Positions 23,663 through 35,339 of a stretch of DNA of 64,000 bases are shown piece after piece (positions within the stretch are counted from its first letter, which is position 1; every line of letters starts with the position of its first letter). The stretch is from Filobasidium wieringae. Its lineage: Eukaryota > Basidiomycota > Tremellomycetes > Filobasidiales > Filobasidiaceae. The position numbers were made by a program, and so were the translations under genes. The DNA lies in assembly GCA_001600055.1 (NCBI GenBank), contig BCIV01000005.1, positions 62,001-126,000 of the forward strand, given 5' to 3'. The notes below the pieces were generated by a model. It searched no databases. It had not been told where the DNA came from and worked only from the letters and a program-made list of their open reading frames with translations.

Positions 23663-24837
23663 TCAGCAACGTCGGCATAGTGTCCAGTGAATCGCTCGAC
23701 TTACCCCCACCATATCCTTCCCGATCGCTTTCCTTCCAACCAAAGCAATCAAGCATTTATTGACTTTGGCTTGTGGCAGACCGGTTGCCCCGACGATCTC
23801 TCCCACTGTGACAGAGCGATCAGCTATAGATTACACAAGCTGTCCTTGTATCGAGACGTACGTTTCCTTCCGCCCGGGTTCAGCATAAGTTGGCCGATGA
23901 CCTTCTCCATGGATTGCCTTGTTGCCTACAAAAGGATTCAAAGGAGTTTTGAAGTTTGGTAAATCAATGAACGCAGTTACTTGTTGACCATGACTGACTG
24001 GGTCTCCTCCTCTGTATTCGATCGGCAAAGTATCGATGATGGCCGTTATCGTCGCCTGTGGTCAGATTCTCGGTCAGCGGGAGATAGCAGTCCGATCTGA
24101 CAAATCATGCATACTTCTCTCTTCTTCCTCTCCGCTATTGTACTTGCTCCTGCACCTGGAGCTTTGCCGCCTCGAGCTACACCAACAGCAGCACCTCTAC
24201 CTCTAACACTAGCCATCCCTCGTCCCCCTCTAGCACCTCGGATCGAACTTCCCCGAGGGATCCCGCTTCTTGGAGGTGAGGAATACTCTTCTGGGTCATG
24301 ATTCGATTGAATGGTGGCATAAGTCTGGTCACCTGCTGCTTGCGCTTGGGGAGTGGGCGATGGTGATCGTGGAGGAGGCAGGATAGGTGCTGGTATGGCT
24401 AGAAGAATGGAGACGATCAGCTACAGAATTCGGTCTCACTACCGCTGTATACGAACGAGCTAGTTCGGCAGATCTAGAAAAGCTGACATCGTATGGAGCC
24501 TAGATCAAGCTTGCAGTCAGATTCTGGAGGTAACTTGCCGACGTCTTCTACAACTTACCTCAGTCCATTCCACACAGAACGCATTCATACGTAAGGCATA
24601 GAGGTATCCTGCAAACGCTTCATTGAACGTTCCTAGACTTTCATGTAGACTATTCATATGGTTCAGATGACTGGCCAGAGTCGCCGCTTCATCTGAAAGA
24701 TCCATCATCGCACTTGTGAGAAAGTCCAGACCCGATGCGGAGGATTGAGCAGGATGATGACCATCCTGTGACCGAGCGAGGTTTGACAAAGATCCCGTAG
24801 ATACTCTACGTAAGGGATGAGAGCGCATGTGCGACAT
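23663..24837 (-). CDS. DAM1: DASH/Dam1 complex subunit Dam1
   Basis: Dam1 is a core subunit of the kinetochore ring that couples chromosomes to microtubule plus ends. The N-terminal exon (24837 to about 24561) holds the family signature, LNHMNSLHESLGTFNEAFAG followed by YLYALRMNAFCVEWTE, with FLTSAMMDLSDEAATLASHL just upstream. Later exons encode APYDVSFSRSAELARSYTA, a Pro/Gln-rich linker, an RGG-like Arg/Gly stretch (GARGGRGMASVRGRG), then IIDTLPIEYRGGDP and MEKVIGQLMLNPGGRK, ending LPQAKVNKCLIALVGRKAIG. The stop used is TGA at 23665-23663; a GTAAGT just before it could instead be a donor to another exon. The gene is intron-rich (about six exons). Name confidence rests on the N-terminal signature; the C-terminal model is less certain. 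Confidence 0.8.
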
Positions 24838-25022
24838 GACTGAAAAGCTTGGGCCGACGATAGACTGGCAAGAGATGTTATAGATTGAAGACGTTCTTAC
24901 GTTCTTGGGATTGATGAAACAGGTTGTTGTTGTGAATGTCAGAATATAGATGCGCGTCGCTCCGTATAATAAACGTTGAATTTTACCAAGAAAAATTGGG
25001 GTTTATAGGTAATAATCTTTCC

Positions 25023-26954
25023 TCAATAGGGGCGATCAACTACACCTTCCATCCCGAATTTAAGCAGATTTCGCTCCTCTATCTTATCCATGTCAGGCTC
25101 AAACCAGTCTTCCTGGCGTGTTCCGTCCTCATTCTGATAGTGCAACATTTTTAGCTTTGAATAAGGAGTTTTTGAATGTAAAAAACATACCCTGAGTGGT
25201 TTGCCATCGTCATCCACCAATGGCCACTTATCAGCTGCAGTAAGCTTTCTTGTCTGTGTATACACTTTTTATCAAGTGACTTTTTTGCAGCTGGACTGCT
25301 GTGTGTGCTTACCCATTTAGGAACATATTGGCCACTTGTAAAGGAAGTTCATAAGCATAACAAGATGTTTATCAAGAACATTTACGTACCGGATACCATC
25401 CCAAGAATCAGCTGTGATATAAATACATCAACAAAATTGCCTGCAATGGTGCAAAATCAAAGACATATGACAACTCACGGCCCCAATCCCCTTGACCTGA
25501 AGTATCAGCCCTTGCCATTGCTTCTTGTGCTTGCAGCAAAGACAGAGCACTAGCAGTCATTATGACCCCATCTCTCTCATACAGCCCACCTCTTGCAGCA
25601 ATTGCTTCTTCCTCTTCAAGCAGTTCCATAGCAGACCGAGTGACGACTTGTCCATAGTAATTACAAAGTTCTGGGGCCTCTTCATGAACTGGGGAGCCCT
25701 TTGCATAAATTGGTGGACCATCAAAACAAGTGGCTATAGAAGTAGCAGGGCGGTGGGAAGTGGGCATTTCCTTGATAGATTTGTCTTCTTCTACCACGGG
25801 TTTAGGTGTTTTAAGAATAGACTTGATTTTCTTGACTGGTTTTTGGTCCGGCTCTACTGGATTGCTACCTCCTATGATCTACACCAGGTATTATAGTCAG
25901 CTGGTGATACGATCCAATTTTATAATTCTCACCTTAAGTATCGCAGCGTATATGGTTGCTGCAGCTTTCTTCCCCTGACGGTCTGTGATAAGGTCAGAAT
26001 TCTGAGCTAGAGCTTGTTTGGCCTCGTTTGCTCTTGTTTGAAACCTGGAATCCCTTAGTACTCAATACCAAGGTTTAAGAAAACGGAATGACACGAAGAA
26101 TGACATACTCCTTCTCATCCGCTCGGTAACTCTTTAGATCTGATGTGATATCAGCGATTGTTTGACGAAGCGCAGGACTGATGGTTTCAGCGTGCCAGAT
26201 CATCGCCTCAAACAATAATATCTTGCTTAGGTAATTAAACCCTTTTTTCTGGTTTCAGCGCTCATTATCTTATAAGAGCGTACGACTCACCTTCTTGCAG
26301 GAGTCTGTCCACTTTCAAGACTTGTTTTCCTTGTTTGCTAGATTTGGCTTGACTTGCTGCTTCTGCAGCTGACGTACATCGTTCATAGACATGCTGAAGG
26401 TTACCTAATTTTCAAATCGGGTCGGTCAATCAGCCTCGCAGGATAAATCGCCAGCTCATTACTGACTGCCTGAAGGGAGCGCTATTCCATCCAGCAGATT
26501 CTCGTGTTCTGCGAGCCAGCTGTTTTGCTCGAATAGAGTAGCTACCAACTGATCAGCCTCGGTCTTGTGCAAGGATTCTTTCACTTGTTGAGCTTGGGCT
26601 GGAAATCATTCGATAGTGAAGCATTCGGTGACCGCGATCGAGTACCATCAAACACTCACTGAGACACTCAGCTGCTGCTGTGCAGATGTTCTTATATGCG
26701 TCAGATTGTTCCTCGATACCGTCGTAAGGATTAATAGGCGCCTGCCCAGATGGTACGTTGGTATTCGAATTCGAAGCCGCAGCGACCGGGTCGTCATGTC
26801 CTGCAGCTACGTGATCAGGATCGTGCTGATATCCAATCGACGGTGCTGGGGGAACCGGCTTCAGCTTGCTTCTCGACCCTTGAGGTTTGCCGGTCAGTAT
26901 AGCCATGACCACGTTCTTAATCGGAACACCATTGGAGAGTGTCTGGTCGAACAT
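25023..26954 (-). CDS. Unrecognised intron-rich protein in AT-richer DNA
   Basis: I do not recognise this protein. ATG 26954 opens MFDQTLSNGVPIKNVVMAIL, followed by a Pro/Ala/Asn-rich linker. Spliced downstream segments include ESLHKTEADQLVATLFEQNS, LRQTIADITSDLKSYRADEK, FQTRANEAKQALAQNS, IIGGSNPVEPDQKPVKKIKS and ELCNYYGQVVTRSAMELLEE. The end, KWPLVDDDGKPLRVCFLHSK to GMEGVVDRPY, reads as a compact terminal domain. The middle is predicted helical or coiled-coil by its Glu/Gln/Ala heptads. About eight or nine exons are needed, some very small (near 25390 and 25320). By eye, base composition from about 24.95 to 26.3 kb is more AT-rich than the neighbours. Coding is supported by phase-consistent GT..AG joins; function is unknown. 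Confidence 0.5.
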
Positions 26955-27210
26955 GATCGTAGACAGAGTAAAGTGCGGTCGGTACCAAAGCACAAATGCA
27001 TGCGTACACTCTGATGATTACATCGTCATCTGAAGTATGGCTCGATTACTCAACCCGCAAAGAGCTGCTCCTTAGAGTCAAAGGAGGGACATGCTCGGGT
27101 TTCATTATTATAACACATCGTCGAGCTAGCGTGAGGCGGAGCCGCGCTGTCTTACGTCGCATGCAGGTATATTACCCTTATATATACAACATAGAATCCA
27201 GTTGGCCTTC

Positions 27211-30020
27211 TCAGATCCCTAGCCCCAGAAGGGGATCCACGTTTGCCTTCTTTGCAGGTTGCATATCAAAGGTTTCTTCGTAATCCGCGGATTTGGCCAT
27301 CTTGAAAGGCATGTCAGGGGGAGAATCAGGTGTCGGGTAGAGGTTTGGCGCAGCCTGTTTGGCTGGAGGAGCGTACACTTGTGAATGAGTGGGGTGGAAC
27401 GTCTGACTAGTCCGCTTGTTCCCAAACCCAGAAGGAGGAAACGAAGGCGAAGTATAGTTGTCTAAGTTTCGAGGCGAATTAAGCGAGTGTATGCTTGTTG
27501 TAGGTCGGTGAAATCGAGGTGAATCGAAGGATGCCGAAGTCGCGCTCGAAGGTTGATAGGAAGGTACCTCTACGTGGGAGATGACAGGTGTGTGTTTCGC
27601 TAATGGATCCGAATGTTGGTCCTCGTGCGCCGTATGCGCAGTACCTGGTTCATTTGCAAAATCTGTCACGTTTGATAGGCTGGTTGATTGTAGGTCCTGC
27701 GACCAAGCCCAGACACGGGCAAGGTCGCTTGTAGGTGCCGCCCCGCCATCCAAGAGAGACTCTTGTAGTCGCTTCATTCCAGTCCAAGCTGACGCTGACT
27801 GATCGTTACCATTGTTGATGATCGGCTGGTTAGCTTCTGTGGTGTTGGAGGGGGGATTTACCAAGTCTAGCCAGGTTCCCATAGCCTTTCCCATTCCGAT
27901 CATACTGAGTCGAAGCTCAGCAATTTCTCGCTCGGCATCCAATAGGGTCCGAACTCGCTGCAACGGCGGCGGTTTATGAGCGGGCAATGCATCGTCCGAA
28001 AACAGACTCTCCGACACGGCCTCAGTCGTAAAATTTCGAAACGGAAAGGTAGGTGCCGTTTGTGTGTTAAAGTCCGGAAGATTTTTTCTAAACTCAGAGA
28101 CCGTTGAAATGATGGTCTTGTCGAACCCCGACGCTTGTGCCTTTTCCATTAGACCCCTAGCGATCGATTCGAAGCCATATGTACGAGAAGCTGCAGGTAA
28201 GGACCGATTGGAAGCGGCAGGCGCGGTTTTCTGCCTCGATCTGAGGGTCTGGGTGTGCATAAGAGACGGCGTTGTTTCGGTACCATCAGGTGCATACGCT
28301 GGTATACCCAGAGTCTCTTGATTTTGTAGTGTCACGGCTGCTCCGGCGGACGGCGATGGGTTCTTCAATACGGTAAGAGCTTGACTTAGCAGCAGTGCTG
28401 GACTCAACGGCAATTCAGGGCTGGCTTGCGGATATTTCAAGAGTAGTGTGAGAACACCAGGATAATCAGAAGGCAGCACTTTCGTCCGTACTGGGTCAGT
28501 CAGAGTTCGAGCGATGTGGTAGAAAAGCTACTTACGCAAATGTCGAATCCGTAGAAGCAAAGTGATGCAAACATGAACTATAACCTGGTCCATCCTGACC
28601 TCTTCGGCGAAGATCCCATCCCAAATCCTCATTGCAGAAGCAAGCGGCATTTCTCTCGTGAAGAGCAACCTGACGTATCGTCTAAGAAGGGCCAATATAG
28701 GATGAGCGAAACTCCGAACTGAATTTCTCGTTGAGAAGTCTCACATCCCCCAAAGCTGCCCCTCCACACCCTCTGCTGCGAGCTTGGCTTGTAGAATCGG
28801 ATCGACCTTCTTCAGGATATCATCTTGCATATGTTCGCACAGATCTATTATTTTCGCTCGTCTTTGCACCCTGGTCTGAACTTAGGGATTAGCATCTGGA
28901 ATCCGATGTCCCCCGAGTGAGATGTGTTGACTTACTACCCCGACTGCCTCTGTCCTCCATTCATACCAATCCTTTCCCGTCTCCATCAGCCGGCAGAACA
29001 AAGAGTACGCATCGTGTTCCACGAAACCCCTGTCCAGGACAAGCTTCATGCTCTCTTCTAGCCGTGCGCTTGAGGGAGAAGATCCCTCTTGGAGAGGAGA
29101 GAAGGTGATATCGACGCTAGACCCAGAGGACTGAGGAAGAGAGTCGCGATCGCAAACCATGAGTATAGTCCCCAGTAACTCATGCATTCCCTATGAAGGA
29201 TTGGTGAGTACAAAAGTTCGCAACCTGCTGCGTCATCGCTTACCTGTCGATACCCCACTTCCTCGTTCTCAATAGCCCACAGAAACAGGATGGTTGTTAA
29301 GATCTTGCGCACAGTTACGTTCCCAAAGTATGGTATGTCTGGGAACCTTTGTGGTAGATGCAAGGAGATGAGCGACCGGTCTAGTGGCCCTCCATAACGC
29401 TCACCTCGACTCACGTTCGCTCCACATCCTTTTCTATCGTTTTGCGTAGCTCAGCATTCGCAAACCATGCTTGCCAAGGATTCTGGAGATCGATGGTATC
29501 AGCTACCTTTCCTTGGGACTTCCGGAACTTTACATACCTCATCGCCAAGGTTTAAGGGATCCCAGGTATCACTTCCAGCATTTGTCGAGCCAGAGCCGAA
29601 TTCCCCATGAGGTATCGAGCAATCACTTGCCCATCTTCCGTCAGGAGCTTTCAACCATTTCTCTCTTCTCTGATCGTAGTTCCTTCTTTGACTCCGAAGA
29701 TGCGTGCGTAAATGAGTACTGGATCCTGCTTGCAGTGCTTCGAGGGGTAAAATTCCTAGATAGATACGCCAATATACGCTTCTCAGCGTAACTCCCCCTT
29801 GGTCATCTTCATCGTGTCCCAGTCCAGCTGGAAGAAGAGCCTGTTGCTGCAGATCTTCTATAGTGATGTCGGGATGGCTGAAAAGGGAGATCCATTTGTC
29901 ACTATATATCGTTGTTCATCGGCAACAAAAGGATAAGCCGATGAGTGGAACTTTGGTACCAGTATTGGCTGACCGGATCTCCGTTTCCAAAGGTCTGTCA
30001 AGAGCCGGTGTCGAATCCAT
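27211..30020 (-). CDS. TBC-domain Rab GTPase-activating protein, TBC1D5-like
   Basis: TBC proteins accelerate GTP hydrolysis by Rab GTPases; TBC1D5 relatives act with retromer and Rab7 at endosomes and vacuoles. The minus-strand exons give SVYWRIYLGILPL, then IEKDVERTFPDIPYF (the IxxDxxRT arginine-finger motif split by an intron near 29411), then GYRQ|GMHELLGTILMV (the YxQG glutamine finger, also at an exon boundary). FVEHDAYSLFCRLMETGKDW and LPSDYPGVLTLLLKYPQ match the TBC1D5 branch. The large last exon (28479-27211) is disordered and Ser/Pro-rich, with one coiled segment (LLDAEREIAELRLSMIGMG). The start is put at ATG 30020 (MDSTPALDRPLETEI), which joins in phase to HPDITIEDLQQQALLP; a start further upstream is possible. 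Both catalytic fingers are intact. Confidence 0.85.
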
Positions 30021-30289
30021 CTACTGCTACTTGGTTCTTGGCAAATCTTTACAACTTATTCGGACAGGCAGTCGTCCATATGGCTTCGAAATCAGCCAGG
30101 CGGGAGGTCGCGATAGTATATGTATGGTAGGCATGATGAAGGACAACGCGGACATGTCCGATGACGATATACGTGCAATAATAATAATGGCCCGGAGCTG
30201 TAACATGAAACATCGCTAGTCATTTCTCTCTTTCTCTCTGAGCTGTACGGATCTAAGTCCCGACACGCTGACTCAGTCAGGAAATGTTT

Positions 30290-32735
30290 TCAGGTATAGT
30301 CTGGGAAATGAGCGTGGTCCACAGAAGTTACCAAGGTGAGCCCAAGGCAGTTCTGCAGGCTACGTAGACCAGCATCCGACCTGCTGTCGGATCCGTCATC
30401 TGGAGCGACTACTTCCAGGTCAGTCGCTTCAATTAGAACTTGCTCGTGGGCTGATGTTGCCAGTTCCTCATCAATGTCCAGGAAAGTCGCTGCGTGGCTA
30501 TAGCCGACCAAAGTTTGCAACGCTGGGTCGACTCTGGAACGTTCGTTGCTGTCGTGATGATAACCCCTATAGCTCAGGAGATTGTGGCCGTATGCGTCGT
30601 CAACCGTATCATGGTTTCTTGTGAATGATGTGATTGTGTGGTCAGCGTCATCGTAAGAGTCGACTGACGGTAAGGCTACGCAGCTCATGCGCTGAAGAAG
30701 TGAGGAAGGCAGAGTATGAAGATCCTGACCAGTGGACCAATCAGGCAAAGTCGTCGCTCTTTCGTCCTCATGTCGTAGAAGGAGATCCAAGACTGTACTG
30801 GAAGCGTCGGAGACTTCGCAACGCGAATAATCGTCGCGATTCGACATCTCCGCGCTTCTGAAGGTAGGGGTTTCGATTGAGACCGTACAGGTAGAGATAG
30901 AGTTTTGACTTTCGTTAGTAGCGCATCGCCAGGCTAGAGTTCTCATAAAAGTTTCTGCTGCATCCGATGACAAACTTGCTTCGTTTGTAAGCGGTGGGTC
31001 GACCGGTGATAGCGGTCCATATTCGTGCTGAACCGGGGAGGCAATCTCGTTAAGAGCTGCTGCATTGACGCCTCCCGCCGGTCCGTGTCCAAGGTCATTG
31101 ACAGTCTCGGGAACCGATTCTGTGCTAATCCAGGAGTCCAAAACTCTCTGGCCTAAAGTTGTATTCGGTGTCATGCGCTGGAATATGCTGACCCTATTCT
31201 CAATAGCATCTGACGATTCCTGTTCTAGCGTGCTACCGCCTTCGTGCGTTCCAGCATCTAGACCAATACCACTTGAGAGAAAGATCTCGGGAGAAACCTC
31301 GGAATTTTGTGCGAGAGGAATGTGAGGAAAAGCGGCAGATCTATACTTGATGCTTGCGAGAAGGCCGGCACGATTGCCATAAACGATCGCCTTCTCCAGT
31401 TCGCACGCGAGCTGTTTAGACACGTATTCTGATTAAGTGACTTTGTTGTATCGGTATTTAGGTAGGTACGCTTACTGAATCGTCACCTATCAACGTATGC
31501 AAACGGGCATCGTTGAACGGTGTTCGAAGAAACGTGCCTCGCCATTGCCTACTGGGTTCACCGCTCTCGCTCGAAGCAGGGAGCCATTGTTGCACTTCCG
31601 GAGCTTCTTGAAATGTGATCGTCACACAGGAACGCATTTGTTGGTCGCTGCTGGCGTGAGATGAGGGAAGTTCTCCCTTTACAATTGCAGAGATGTTGGG
31701 CATTGAGGTGATACAGCGATAATGAAGCCTTTGTCGAGATGATCATGGTCGCATCAGCGTCGTCCAGCGGAAAAGATTACCATTTATAACTTACCCTTCA
31801 TGGGTCCATCGCCAAACAAGCTTTGCGGACCCCAAAAGAGCATAGCAAAAGAGGCTGTCCGGCCTTCCACTGATTGTTCCTATACTCTTTGAGGCTATGA
31901 CGAGGCGCTTGACTGGTAGAAATTCTAGGTCTGTAGGATTTGACAACATTGATCAACGGCAATCACTCTACGCACCAGGATAAGAAGGGCTCACGTTGTC
32001 TCTCTAGTTTCTCATCGAACCTCTTCACCATACTTATCTTCTGAAGTACATCCGGCGGTAGTACACAATCCGTACTCCAGGAGCCAATCTCTGTCCGATT
32101 GATCCGGAGCCTCTTGTACAATTCCTTGAAGTGCGTAAACGTTAAAACCCGATTAAGCGGCTGAAGCGAGATGGGATTTCCTCACCATCCATTTCGACTG
32201 GGTTATTTTTAAACCTATACTTTCTCCCACCTTTGCCATGTACATCGTTTGCTCATGAGTGAGGACGCGTTTACTACAGGCAAACGAATTAGTCCAGGCT
32301 ACCCCTATTCTGCGGATGATCCCTGAATCAATCGACTGACCCATTGATATCGAAACATTTTTCCATGATCGCTCCTTCCAGTTCTCTTCCATACTCCACT
32401 TGCTTTTTGCGAGCACTGTCATCTGCATTGTGTAGGTGCTTGTTTTTGGATTCGGAAGGAAGCGGGAAGAGCGTATGAGGGATGTTTGGGTTGTGGCTGC
32501 GTGGGACAGGAGCACGCTACGGTAGAATAGTAAGCAGTGAAAACAGTTCAGCAAGATACAGCCATTCCCGGTTTTAGGTATATCTAGTCAGACATACTCG
32601 CACGGTTGCCTGGCCTTGACTGGCGTTGACGTTCTCATTCCGAAATTGAGGTTCACGAGGCTTTATGTTCGCTAACCTCTTTCTTGGCCTTTCGATGGGA
32701 TCCGTCAAGCATCTTTTTCGAGGTCGAAGATCCAT
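30290..32735 (-). CDS. Unrecognised multi-exon protein with basic N-terminus
   Basis: I do not recognise this protein. A phase-consistent model starts at ATG 32735 (MDLRPRKRCLTDPIERPRKR). It continues after a GTATGT..CCGTAG intron into RAPVPRSHNPNIPHTLFPLP and QVEYGRELEGAIMEKCFDIN. After the intron at about 32341-32275 it reads KRVLTHEQTMYMAKVGESIG, then KWMELYKRLRINRTEIGSWS. Later exons give FAMLFWGPQSLFGDGPMKGE and WRGTFLRTPFNDARLHTLIG. The large last exon (31423-30290) is acidic, Ser/Asp-rich and apparently disordered, ending VDHAHFPDYT. The Arg/Lys-rich N-terminus suggests nuclear targeting (inference). The middle part, with regular helices, is the best candidate for a folded domain. Confidence 0.5.
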
Positions 32736-33135
32736 ATGAGCGTGATTATTTTCAGAGAGATTAATCGATTAATTAAAAAGATTCGTATCTTCCGTCTCGA
32801 TGTCGTGGTTGTCGTTGTTTGCCAATTCAATTAGGACGTCTATTTCTTTGATCAAGGAGGATGAGACCTGCTTCGGAAGGTGACTGTAACGGTTGTAGGA
32901 GGTGCCTTGGCTCGAGCGATATGGCTGATATCCACTATGCAGTTACTTCGATCACCATGATCGAGTTGCGACTTAAGTTGTCCACAAGTCGTTCTTCAGA
33001 TCCCATCAGATCAAGTCGCGTAGAATATGGATCAACCGTTTCCCTGCGAAAGATGTCAGGCTGAACGACCAAAAGACAGAAGGCCGCGAAAATACAACTA
33101 CTAAGGCTACATCTGGTATTACATCATTGCTAGGC
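32736..33135. other. Intergenic region with perfect AT palindrome
   Basis: This is the region upstream of the unrecognised gene at 30.3-32.7 kb, between it and the 3' end of the cyclin gene. It includes the perfect 14-bp palindrome ATTAATCGATTAAT (32760-32773) about 25 bp upstream of the proposed start codon, within an A/T-rich patch. No gene is supported. Confidence 0.4.
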
Positions 33136-34958
33136 TTATGCGTCTTCTTGCTTGAGGTCTGGAGCGATGATCGGTGTTATTGGCTTTGTATCGGACGGCT
33201 GGGTGGCGTCGCCATTCGAAGTCTCGGTTGGAAGGGGCTCTGGCTGTTGAGCTATTGCGGGTACTGCCGGCTCCTCTTTTGGAATAGCGGGAGGACTCGC
33301 TTCTTCAGGCTTCACTTCCCCCTGTACGGGTACAACATTCTGCTCCACCTTATACGTAGTTTGATCATATTGAGGATTCTACGGAAAACGAACCCATCAG
33401 CGTGGTAGATGAGATCTGAACACGATAGGTATCCTGCTTACCACATCCATATCCTCATCCAGCACGTCCTTGTTCATCAACCCTCTTCTATGGTAATCGA
33501 TTATCAGGGCACAACAATCTTCTCTTGCATATTCGTCAGTAGCCCGCTGCCTTAGCTATCGGTCTTACAAACGATACTCACCAGTCACATCCCGCCCGAA
33601 CTCCCCCTTCTTGTAAAGCGGTTTCACACCCTCTTGAGGTAGAAATGCGTCCTCCCAGTTCGAGTTCAAGGTGGCAAGAGAGTCGGAGACGGATTGTTCC
33701 CTGATCATACTGGTAGCTAATAGGTATGCTGCGCTGGCTATGATGTAGGGTTTAGCCAGTAATGTGAGCGGGGTAGGTGTTCTAGGGTATGATATTTCTG
33801 TCAGTACGACCGATGGCAGATGAACGAAAAGCGGTCAACAAGGCTCACGTAGCGATCAAGATCTCAGTAGCCAAATCCAGCAAGAAGTCTTCCGCTTTAT
33901 CTTCCGTCAAATCATCCATGTCCGCATCCAGTTCTCCTTCTTCTTTCCCATTTCCATTTAACGCCAATGAAGCCTTCTCCGGGAAGGGAGAGTCGATTTC
34001 CATATCAACCACACTTCCCAACGTCGATCCAGGTGTTTTGTTCCCTAATATCGAACCGGGCGTCTTATTTCCTAGATAAGAAGCGGGAGTCTTGATCCCA
34101 TCTAGAGAATTCGGGGTATGCGTTTGTGTTTGGTTATCGATGATGAGTCTCGCTCCTTTTCTTCTCCGGTTGCTCTGGAGTACGGAGTGAGCGGCGACCA
34201 AGATGGATTGAGGTTGTTCGACCGCTAAGTCGTAGCAAAGGGCTTCCAAGAGATGGTCTTCGTTCCCAACTATAGAAGCTACGAACGCTTTCGTTTCCTG
34301 GTGGTAAGTCATTCTTAATCGTATCAGCAAATAGCTATTCATGGAAGACCATCGAGATTCTCTCACTCGGCTTTCCCAGCCCAATTCAATTTTCGTAGCT
34401 TGAGCCAGTGAACGGAGTTTCACTTTCATCACCTCCTCCGTTTTCAATGCCAAGTAGAGGGATGTAGCTGCGATATCCTTTGTCAGATCTCAATATGAGC
34501 CTCAAGACTTCAATCAGGAGGAAGAAAGCAGACTGACTTGAACAGGAAAGTCTTGCAGGGCAAAGCGCATGTAGAAACGATGCAGGAAACAGGATGCTGC
34601 ATAGTATACATAAGTTGCGTGTGGCCTATATAATATCCAGAACGTCAGTATCCCAGACCTAGGCACTTATGTATGCAACTTACATGGCCTGGTATTCCTT
34701 ATGAGTCAAGGTCCAATGCCGCATGTCCGTTTCATTCAGCATAGTCATCTGCTTAACCTCCGGCTGTTGACTAGGGTCCAATTGCGGCAGACGTTCACAA
34801 ATCCTCGCAATTAGCTCGACTCCTCTCCTTCTTATCTCAAGTTCCTCTTCGAAAGTCATGGTCCCATCTTCGCTGCTGGGAGTGAGTTGAAGGTGGGACG
34901 GAAGAAACTGCCATTGTTGAGCGTAAGGGGAGGTGTAGGTGGGGTTTGCTTGTACCAT
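33136..34958 (-). CDS. Transcription-type cyclin (cyclin C/K/T or Ctk2-like)
   Basis: Cyclins of this class partner CTD kinases such as P-TEFb or CTDK-I, or the Mediator kinase. The first exon reads QWQFLPSHLQLTPSSEDG and EEELEIRRRGVELIARICER. The next gives ATHATYVYYAASCFLHRFYMRF, and then DIAATSLYLALKTEEVMKVK, the hallmark of the first cyclin box (HRFYMR, A-A-T-x-L-x-L-A-x-K-x-E-E). EDHLLEALCYDLAVEQP opens the second box, which resumes after a linker as TLLAKPYIIASAAYLLATSM. Between the halves is a linker with repeated LGNKTPGS units. The C-terminus is Pro/Glu-rich. ATG 34958 is the first in-frame ATG; the frame upstream of it opens with GTG only. I cannot decide between the Ctk2, cyclin K/T and Ssn8 branches from sequence alone. 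Confidence 0.8.
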
Positions 34959-35339
34959 TTCGACGAGCACGATGTCACCGCATAGATTTCTTGGAGATTG
35001 TGGTCAGACTACACGGTCCGGTTCCAGCGTTAAGAAGGAGTCTATGGCCGGTGATTCTCTCTTGGGTAAGAGGAACAAAGAGTCCTCGAGAAAGTCGATG
35101 ATTCAGGGATCCGGACATGACGCGTGCAGATATCGCAAGTCCTCAAGTACAGCGAAACCGATATTATCAGCCAACATCACTGATCATTCCACACTCAGCA
35201 GCTGCATCTGCCATCCCTTTCACAAGCACGCTCGCTCATAGATAGCCCAGATAATCAGTCGAGGCACTGCGTCATAGAACAAACCCTCATACAGTCACGT
35301 CCACGACATCCATACGGTCGTGAAGATAACGATCAACCG
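34959..35339. promoter_or_regulatory. Shared divergent promoter, cyclin and striatin genes
   Basis: This 381-bp segment lies between two ATGs on opposite strands and must contain both core promoters. No TATA box is obvious on either side. Confidence 0.5.
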
